This document shows, one piece after another, positions 7,538 through 11,390 of a stretch of 11,390 bases of DNA. Every line of letters starts with the position of its first letter. Positions within the stretch are counted from its first letter, which is position 1. Both the position numbers and the translations under genes were made by a program. The DNA is from Spirochaetaceae bacterium. Its GTDB lineage: Bacteria; Spirochaetota; Spirochaetia; PWKH01. The notes under the pieces were generated by a model. That model worked only from the letters and a program-made list of their open reading frames with translations, ran no database searches and was not told the DNA's origin. The stretch is from positions 1 through 11,390 of the forward strand of contig PWNW01000321.1 of assembly GCA_003557605.1 (NCBI GenBank), given 5' to 3'.

Positions 7538-7557
7538 GTTTGTGTAATATTCCTGCA
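7521..7557. repeat. Inverted repeat TGCAGGA/TCCTGCA around the -35 box of the MFS/PHP promoter
   Basis: TGCAGGA at 7521-7527 and TCCTGCA at 7551-7557, 30 bp apart (about three helical turns), bracket the TTGACA. The left arm is also part of CAGGA-G-TCCTG (7522-7532), a short near-palindrome. It is a possible regulator site, with modest support. Confidence 0.35.
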
Positions 7558-7568
7558 TACCTGCTTAA

Positions 7569-7623
7569 GCTTTCTTTTTGTCCATATATTCATGATTTTT
7601 GGCTTTCTTTTTGTCCATATATT
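7569..7623 (+). repeat. Tandem 22-bp direct repeat upstream of the AAA ATPase gene
   Basis: Two identical copies (7569-7590 and 7602-7623) with core CTTTTTGTCCATATATT, starting 33 bp apart, close to three helical turns. The second copy fills the -35 and spacer of the ATPase promoter and the first lies just upstream. This suits a cooperative DNA-binding regulator on one face of the helix. Two copies alone do not make a CRISPR array. Confidence 0.8.
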
Positions 7624-7632
7624 TGCTATGCT
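7604..7632 (+). promoter_or_regulatory. Extended -10 promoter of the AAA ATPase gene, predicted leaderless
   Basis: TTTCTT (7604-7609), 17 bp, TATGCT (7627-7632) with the extended element TGC before it. The -10 box ends 6 nt before the ATG at 7639, so the predicted transcript starts at the start codon. No Shine-Dalgarno site is present. Confidence 0.6.
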
Positions 7633-7638
7633 ACCTAT

Positions 7639-8967
7639 ATGAAAAGAGATGCTCTGACATACTTAAAGCAGTGGAAAGATGAGAAAGGACGCCGTCCGGT
7701 AATTTTACGAGGAGCACGCCAGGTGGGAAAAACCTGGCTAGTCCGACAGCTTGCCCATGATTTCACCAATTTCCTGGAAATCAATTTTGAAGAAATGCCA
7801 AAGGCTGCCCAATTTTTCACCCAGGATCTTAACCCAATTCGGATTGTAAAGGAACTGTCACTATATTTCGGTGAACCTCTAGTCCCTGGAAAAAGCCTCC
7901 TGTTTTTTGATGAAGTTCAAGTGGAGCCGAAGGTAATTACATCCTTGAGGTATTTTTATGAAAAAATGCCAGAAATGCATGTTATCGCAGCAGGATCCCT
8001 GATAGAATTTGAATTAGATCAAATTTCTTTTCCTGTTGGACGGGTTGAGTTTCTTTATGTGTACCCCCTTTCCTTCGGAGAGTTTTTAGAGGCTATTGGG
8101 AAAACTTCTCTTCGGGATGTCATCAATTCCTATGAAACCTTATCTCCCCCCGTTCACGAGCAGCTGCTAAACTTATTTCGCGATTACACCATCCTTGGGG
8201 GTATGCCCGCGGTAGTTGATTATTATATCACCCATGCAGATATTGACGGGTGCAGAAAAATCCAGAATTCCATCATTGAAACTTTTTTTGCTGATTTTCC
8301 CAAATATGCTAAACTGCATCAGGTTAAGTATCTTCAAACTGTGTTATCTTCTGTTCCAGTTCAACTAGGAAGAAAGTTCAAGTATTCAAACGTCTCCACC
8401 TTGTATAAAAGCAGGGAGCTGAAGGAAGCCGTGGAACTGCTTGAAAAAGCATCTCTCATCCATAGGGTATATCATACAAGTGCAAACGGAATTCCATTAT
8501 ATGCTCAACGGGATGAAAGAAAATTTAAGGTTGTTTTTTTTGATACCGGCTTAGCCCTCAACCTGCTTAACATCCCCCTGAAATCCTTCTTCGGGGAGTA
8601 CAATCTTTCGTTGATCAACGAAGGAGCTTTGGCAGAACAAGCGGTTGGGCAGCAGTTAGCTGCTCTCTCTCCCACAGACAGGAAGCCTGCTCTTTACTAC
8701 TGGCACCGTGAATCAAAATCCAGTAATGCAGAAGTCGATTATCTGCTTGAACTTGACGGGAACATAATTCCATTAGAAGTAAAAAGAGGAACCAGAGGCA
8801 GGGTCCGAAGCCTTGGGATATTTATGGAAGAAAAATCCGCAAGCTTGGGGGTAATTCTTTCATCAAGTCCAGCTGGAAGGGATGGAAGAATTGTCTACCT
8901 TCCCCTCTACGCAATACAGACCCTCCTAGGTCCTGATGCCCGAAATTTAGTACTGAACAATTCGTGA
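7639..8967 (+). CDS. AAA-family ATPase with C-terminal DUF4143 (nuclease-like) domain
   Basis: A 442-residue protein. The N-terminal AAA domain has Walker A in LRGARQVGKTW (23-33), Walker B in SLLFFDEVQ (86-94), and AAGS (117-120) in the sensor region. The C-terminal DUF4143 part carries AEVDYLLELDGNIIPLEVK (364-382), a layout like the PD-(D/E)xK nuclease core. Such proteins are common, patchily spread accessory genes of unproven role. The ATG at 7639 is chosen because family members start with M-x-R-x2-L-x2-L-x2-W, as here. The in-frame extension to 7540 would translate the direct repeats as LSFCPYI twice and cross the promoter. Base and codon use are more A+T-rich than the metabolic genes, suggesting transfer. 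The stop TGA lies within a sequence resembling an IS200/IS605-type end, so the last residues may be altered. Confidence 0.9.
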   Translation: MKRDALTYLKQWKDEKGRRPVILRGARQVGKTWLVRQLAHDFTNFLEINFEEMPKAAQFFTQDLNPIRIVKELSLYFGEPLVPGKSLLFFDEVQVEPKVITSLRYFYEKMPEMHVIAAGSLIEFELDQISFPVGRVEFLYVYPLSFGEFLEAIGKTSLRDVINSYETLSPPVHEQLLNLFRDYTILGGMPAVVDYYITHADIDGCRKIQNSIIETFFADFPKYAKLHQVKYLQTVLSSVPVQLGRKFKYSNVSTLYKSRELKEAVELLEKASLIHRVYHTSANGIPLYAQRDERKFKVVFFDTGLALNLLNIPLKSFFGEYNLSLINEGALAEQAVGQQLAALSPTDRKPALYYWHRESKSSNAEVDYLLELDGNIIPLEVKRGTRGRVRSLGIFMEEKSASLGVILSSSPAGRDGRIVYLPLYAIQTLLGPDARNLVLNNS

Positions 8968-9036
8968 ACTACCTCGAAGCTAAAGACTTCGAGGCTTTCT
9001 GCTTCACAGAAACTGCTTGATCCTGGCTTGCGCCAG
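8964..9036 (-). mobile_element. Probable right end of an IS200/IS605-type (tnpB) element: three consecutive stem-loops
   Basis: Three perfect stems follow one another: CCTCGAAG/CTTCGAGG (8972-8979 with 8987-8994), TTTCTG/CAGAAA (8996-9001 with 9007-9012) and CTGGC/GCCAG (9023-9027 with 9032-9036). Read on the minus strand, the last stem has the loop TCTTTAG and is followed by TAGTTCAC. To my memory a hairpin with CTTTAG then GGTAGTTCA is a recurrent right-end form of tnpB-carrying IS200/IS605 elements, where it also forms the 3' scaffold of the guide RNA. No transposase or tnpB frame is present, so this is a relic or a non-autonomous copy. An alternative is a terminator of the ATPase gene, whose stop codon it contains; the CTTTCT after the first stem would be a weak T tract. 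Confidence 0.5.
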
Positions 9037-9185
9037 AAAAAGACGGCTCATCCCAATAAATAAAACTTAAACTGCTATGCTTACACTTGTTAAAAAATCT
9101 TGACCATCCAGAATTCTGTAAGCTGCTTCTCATGAGATTCCAACGCGTTTATTTGGGTTTTTTCTCCTTGATGCAGGTACTGCTG

Positions 9186-9219
9186 AATCCTAGGAGAAAC
9201 ACCGGTGACCGGCAGGATT
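9186..9219. repeat. Nested inverted repeat in the intergenic scar, possible other end of the element
   Basis: AATCCT (9186-9191) pairs with AGGATT (9214-9219), and inside lies CCGGT-G-ACCGG (9202-9212). It could be the left-end hairpin of the element. The rest of 9037-9245 holds no convincing reading frame. On the minus strand TTAC occurs twice just outside (about 9226-9239), a tetranucleotide used as target by some IS200/IS605 elements. Confidence 0.35.
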
Positions 9220-9245
9220 GACTGGGCGAATGTAATGTAATTCGG

Positions 9246-9464
9246 CTATGCGGTACCTAAAATATCCTCAAACGAATGGAATTCTGCCTTTCCGTTCTTT
9301 TCAAGATTTTCATATGTTTTTATCTCTTCTCGATCAAGGATATCTTCATACAAATCATTCAGCGAGGCTTTAATTACACTTGTTTTATCTTTATCGAGAT
9401 AGTCTGCAAGAAAGGAAAGAATCTTTTCTTCCTCTTTTGTTAATCTTATTAATACAACACTCAT
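9246..9464 (-). CDS. Orphan ribbon-helix-helix antitoxin (RelB/DUF6290-like)
   Basis: A 72-residue protein. The start MSVVLIRLTKEEEKILSFLA is an RHH pattern: a short beta strand (VVLIRL) followed by two helices (KEEEKILSFLADYLDK and DKTSVIKASLNDLYEDILD). The polar tail (EIKTYENLEKNGKAEFHSFEDIL) is where such antitoxins bind their toxin. In RelB/RelE pairs the antitoxin usually represses its own promoter, and here a palindrome overlaps the predicted -10. The RelE-type toxin normally begins at or overlapping the antitoxin stop. Here the TAG is followed by intergenic scar with no toxin frame, so the toxin seems lost. GAGAGGA lies about 9-10 nt before the ATG. Composition is A+T-rich like the ATPase gene. 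It may still act as a free antitoxin or DNA-binding protein. Confidence 0.75.
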   Translation of the reverse strand: MSVVLIRLTKEEEKILSFLADYLDKDKTSVIKASLNDLYEDILDREEIKTYENLEKNGKAEFHSFEDILGTA

Positions 9465-9497
9465 CTCTAAACATCCTCTCTTTTAGATATGCTGATT

Positions 9498-9528
9498 ATG
9501 ATAATATATCATCATGTAGAATTTTCAA
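9498..9528 (-). promoter_or_regulatory. Promoter and palindromic operator of the antitoxin gene
   Basis: Minus strand TTGAAA (9528-9523), 16 bp, TATTAT (9506-9501). The perfect dyad ATGATA-ATA-TATCAT (9498-9512) covers the -10 box. This is where an RHH antitoxin dimer would be expected to autorepress. Confidence 0.6.
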
Positions 9529-9751
9529 CAGATGTGTGAAGGTTTTGCGCTGCTGGAGGATGATAGAAATTACTTTGCGTATACATATGGGCATCAGGCC
9601 CTCCTTGGTCAATTAGTCCCATATGCGTCAATCTTCTGCAGTCATCTGCTGCTTCAGCAAAACGTACCGATAACACCTTAAAAAACGCTGACAGCATTGA
9701 GAAGGGAAATGCTTCAATTTCCATCACATCCTGAGCGGTTTGCCAAGTCAT
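9512..9751 (-). CDS. Doubtful 79-residue ORF, possibly a gene remnant
   Basis: Starts MTWQTAQDVMEIEAFPFSML and continues FFKVLSVRFAEAADDCRRL, a plausible helical, protein-like stretch. After about residue 45 it becomes His/Pro/Gln-rich and low in conviction. I recognise no family. There is no ribosome site before the ATG, a stop lies 12 nt upstream in frame, and the ORF ends inside the antitoxin promoter. It could be a remnant of an older gene. The remainder of the 417-bp gap 9465-9881 holds the antitoxin promoter, a short inverted repeat CATATGGG/CCCATATG (9584-9591 with 9618-9625) inside this ORF, and the aldolase promoter. Confidence 0.25.
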   Translation of the reverse strand: MTWQTAQDVMEIEAFPFSMLSAFFKVLSVRFAEAADDCRRLTHMGLIDQGGPDAHMYTQSNFYHPPAAQNLHTSVENST

Positions 9752-9821
9752 TGCAGAAATTTGTTAGTAATTTTTTGTAGAACTGCAGGATTTCTTTCAA
9801 GGTTTCTGCCAGTTCAGGGGT

Positions 9822-9876
9822 ATGACAGCACTTCATATATTTGATACAAATACTATACAGTCAGCATAACAAGGAG
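9822..9876 (+). promoter_or_regulatory. Promoter, dyad operator and ribosome site of the aldolase gene
   Basis: ATGACA (9822-9827), 17 bp, TACAAA (9845-9850). The dyad TATTTG-ATA-CAAATA (9838-9852) covers the -10 box. AAGGAG (9871-9876) stands 5 nt before the ATG at 9882 and fixes that start over the ATG four codons later. The dyad differs from the GATATA/TTATTATTA block of the two minus-strand operons. Confidence 0.55.
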
Positions 9877-9881
9877 CGTCT

Positions 9882-10676
9882 ATGGAAGGCAGCATGATCA
9901 GATCTTCACTGAGAAACGGAATGCCCGTATACGGCACCCATATTGCAGGACTTGAGAATCCTGTGACTGATGCGATGCGCAGCAGTATTCAGCTTGACTT
10001 TGTATTCATCTGCACAGAACATATGCCGCTTGACAGAGGGGAAGTATCACGGATGTGCATCCACTACCGCTCACAGGGAATATCTCCTATTGTCCGAATC
10101 CCCTACCCTTCGCCGGAACTTGCGGCCATGTACCTTGATGGAGGAGCAGAGGGCATTACTGCCCCCTATGTTGAGTCCCGGAAAGAGGTTGAGGCCTTAG
10201 TCGGTGCAGTGCGGTATCGGCCGATCAAAGGCGCTTTTCTCAATGACATCCTTGCAGGCAGGAGAAATCCAGCACACAAGCTTCAGACGTACCTGGATGA
10301 GTTCAACCGAAACACCTATCTGATCATAGGGATTGAAAGCACCGAAGCAGTACGCAGCCTGGATGATCTCATATCGGTGAAGGGAGTTGACGGGGTATTT
10401 ATCGGCCCGCATGACCTCACCTGCTCAATGGAAATCCCGGAACAGTATGACAGTCCGGAATTTACTAAAGCAGTTTCACAGGTTATCGTGACATGCAGGA
10501 AGCAGGGGATCGGAGCAGGAATTCATATGGATCTCACCTCAGAGAGGGCCAGGCAGTTCATTAAAGCAGGGATGAACTTTATGCTTCACAGCAGTAATAT
10601 CACCATCATGAAGGACGCACTGACAAAGGACCTGAAGACCCTCCGTCAGGAATATCAGTCCTTCAGATCCTCATAG
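9882..10676 (+). CDS. HpcH/HpaI aldolase/citrate lyase family protein
   Basis: A 264-residue cytoplasmic class II (metal-dependent) aldolase of the HpcH/HpaI type. These cleave or form 2-keto-3-deoxy acids, yielding pyruvate and an aldehyde. Landmarks: ICTEHMPLD (43-51) with the base-region His47, VRIPYPSP (71-78) with pyruvate-binding Arg72, GGAEGITAPYV (87-97), metal-ligand Glu152 in IIGIESTEA and Asp178 in GVFIGPHDL (171-179). All catalytic positions are present, and the length matches the family. A single-gene unit by its own promoter, it ends with TAG 22 nt inside the convergent ATC-hydrolase-like gene. The natural aldehyde partner is unknown. It might serve the same catabolic path as the SDR and MFS clusters, but the operator differs. 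Confidence 0.9.
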   Translation: MEGSMIRSSLRNGMPVYGTHIAGLENPVTDAMRSSIQLDFVFICTEHMPLDRGEVSRMCIHYRSQGISPIVRIPYPSPELAAMYLDGGAEGITAPYVESRKEVEALVGAVRYRPIKGAFLNDILAGRRNPAHKLQTYLDEFNRNTYLIIGIESTEAVRSLDDLISVKGVDGVFIGPHDLTCSMEIPEQYDSPEFTKAVSQVIVTCRKQGIGAGIHMDLTSERARQFIKAGMNFMLHSSNITIMKDALTKDLKTLRQEYQSFRSS

Positions 10677-11143
10677 GGATCCCACAGATTGACTGCGGAC
10701 CGTGCGTATTCCTGTGCCTGCTTCTTGTCCAGAAAGACCCGCATCACGCACCTGGCTTCCGTCGGGGAAATCAGATCATATACGGGATAGAATCCATGCT
10801 TCCTCAGCACCGGATTAATCCATCCCGCACAGTGCTCACAGTAGTTCAGCGACAGTCCTGCGTCATTGTCCAGGTTCTTCGCCAGGGAGGGGCATCGGTT
10901 CATTCGAAACTCAAAGTATTCAGGGGTCACCTCCAGGTCCATATCGCAGTTTTCCTCCACCCTGATATGGTCCCAGTAGGCAAACAGTCCTTCAAACCCC
11001 TCCATGGAAAGATACTTCTGCATCAGCACTTCCTGAAGACTCGATATCTCCAGCCAGTAGCGCACCAGTTCTTCACGCCCGCGCTGCTCCAGCAGCTTAA
11101 ACAGCTCATTGTACATCCTGACAAAATGATCACTGGGCAGCAT
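10655..11143 (-). CDS. ATC-hydrolase-like protein (L-2-amino-thiazoline-4-carboxylic acid hydrolase family), cysteine-rich
   Basis: A 162-residue protein resembling the ATC hydrolase-like family (pfam14196), whose founding enzyme opens a thiazoline ring in cysteine formation. Most members are uncharacterised and lie in accessory metabolic clusters. Seen: a helical N-terminal part (about 1-60), then EYFEFRMNRCPSLA (75-88, Cys84) and LNYCEHCAGW (99-108, Cys102 and Cys105), a Cys trio that may hold a metal or be catalytic, and a C-terminal alpha/beta part (ARCVMRVF). AGGAGGA precedes the ATG. The start overlaps the end of the upstream homologue by 14 nt, and the 3' end overlaps the aldolase gene. 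Family assignment is from recognised motifs and could be wrong in detail; the substrate is unknown. Confidence 0.65.
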   Translation of the reverse strand: MLPSDHFVRMYNELFKLLEQRGREELVRYWLEISSLQEVLMQKYLSMEGFEGLFAYWDHIRVEENCDMDLEVTPEYFEFRMNRCPSLAKNLDNDAGLSLNYCEHCAGWINPVLRKHGFYPVYDLISPTEARCVMRVFLDKKQAQEYARSAVNLWDPYEDLKD

Positions 11144-11390
11144 GCTTCCTCCTGACTACAGCCCGGTAGGACATATCTCCCTCTACCTCAAAGCTCCAGG
11201 CAAAGGGAGTGCCCTCACACCAGTATTCCACCAGCATTCCGGCAAACAGATAGTAATGGGGAGACAGCTTTCCTGCCTTCTCAATAATATGCTCAGCCGC
11301 CGGACACCTGGAGACATGCAGTTCCAGGACATCATCATCCCAAGTCAGGGTAAATTGCCCCTGCTCCCGGGTATAGTAGTACTCCCAATG
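11130..11390 (-). CDS. Partial ATC-hydrolase-like homologue, 5' end beyond the window
   Basis: The frame is open from the right window edge to TGA at 11132-11130, giving the last 86 residues. It aligns without gaps to the downstream 162-residue protein around the motif: VLELHVSRCP here, YFEFRMNRCP there, then 17 residues to Tyr in both, and RAVVRR against RCVMRVF near the end. The first Cys (29 of this fragment) is kept, but YCEHC of the downstream copy is YYLFA here, so the CxxC pair is missing. The 14-nt overlap with the next gene implies cotranscription and translational coupling. It is probably a tandem duplicate that has diverged and might form a heteromer with its neighbour. The start, full length and promoter lie outside the window. 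Confidence 0.7.
   Translation of the reverse strand, partial: HWEYYYTREQGQFTLTWDDDVLELHVSRCPAAEHIIEKAGKLSPHYYLFAGMLVEYWCEGTPFAWSFEVEGDMSYRAVVRRKHAAQ

Noticed and set aside
7352..7558. 68-residue minus-strand ORF
   Set aside because: It runs through the promoter of the MFS operon and lacks a ribosome site. The 46-residue frame coupled to the transporter fits better.
7569..7623. CRISPR array
   Set aside because: Only two repeat copies with an 11-bp gap, placed on a promoter; no cas genes.
7540..7638. N-terminal extension of the AAA ATPase from an ATG at 7540
   Set aside because: It translates the DNA direct repeat as LSFCPYI twice, overlaps the promoter, and precedes the family-typical N-terminus at 7639.
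9380..9616. 78-residue plus-strand ORF over the antitoxin start
   Set aside because: Antisense to the antitoxin and its promoter, no ribosome site, no recognisable sequence.
9584..9625. CATATGGG/CCCATATG inverted repeat as a mobile-element end
   Set aside because: Eight bp arms with no target duplication or transposase; likely chance.

Overview
The window is a bacterial chromosomal segment with compact, mostly metabolic gene clusters, Shine-Dalgarno-led genes and recognisable sigma70-type promoters. Base composition is roughly balanced over most of it. The stretch from about 7.56 to 9.75 kb is visibly richer in A and T. The mix (URO-D-family protein, tandem SDRs, PHP protein, MFS carrier, HpcH-type aldolase, ATC-hydrolase-like proteins, DUF4143 ATPase, orphan antitoxin) suggests a heterotrophic, probably anaerobic bacterium. 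A spirochaete or a Firmicute would fit, but no marker gene here fixes the taxon.

Layout. (1) 1-1202, plus strand: 3' part of a NagA-like amidohydrolase, convergent with and overlapping the next cluster. (2) 3879-1165, minus strand: promoter, SDR oxidoreductase, a second SDR interrupted by an in-frame TAG, and a URO-D-family protein, closely spaced. (3) 5083-3930, minus: an MscS-type channel behind its own promoter, apparently leaderless. (4) 7537-5153, minus: promoter, a 46-residue small ORF, an MFS transporter and a PHP-domain protein, tightly coupled. (5) 7569-8967, plus: an AAA ATPase of the DUF4143 class with a tandem direct repeat over its promoter, also apparently leaderless. (6) 8964-9881: an accessory scar with three stem-loops resembling the right end of an IS200/IS605-type element, an orphan RHH antitoxin with its own palindromic operator, and a doubtful ORF. 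(7) 9822-10676, plus: an HpcH/HpaI-family aldolase behind a dyad operator, convergent with (8) 11390-10655, minus: two tandem ATC-hydrolase-like homologues, the upstream one cut by the window edge.

How it fits together. Clusters 2 and 4 start from nearly the same promoter and leader (TTGACA, 17 bp, CATACT, a GATATA/TTATTATTA block, an AGAAGAG ribosome site). They are therefore probably one regulon joining uptake (MFS), hydrolysis (PHP), redox steps (SDRs) and the URO-D-like protein in catabolism of an unidentified compound. The aldolase may supply a retro-aldol step, but its operator looks different. The ATPase and antitoxin are accessory genes, and IS200/IS605-like debris lies between them, where the antitoxin's toxin would be expected.
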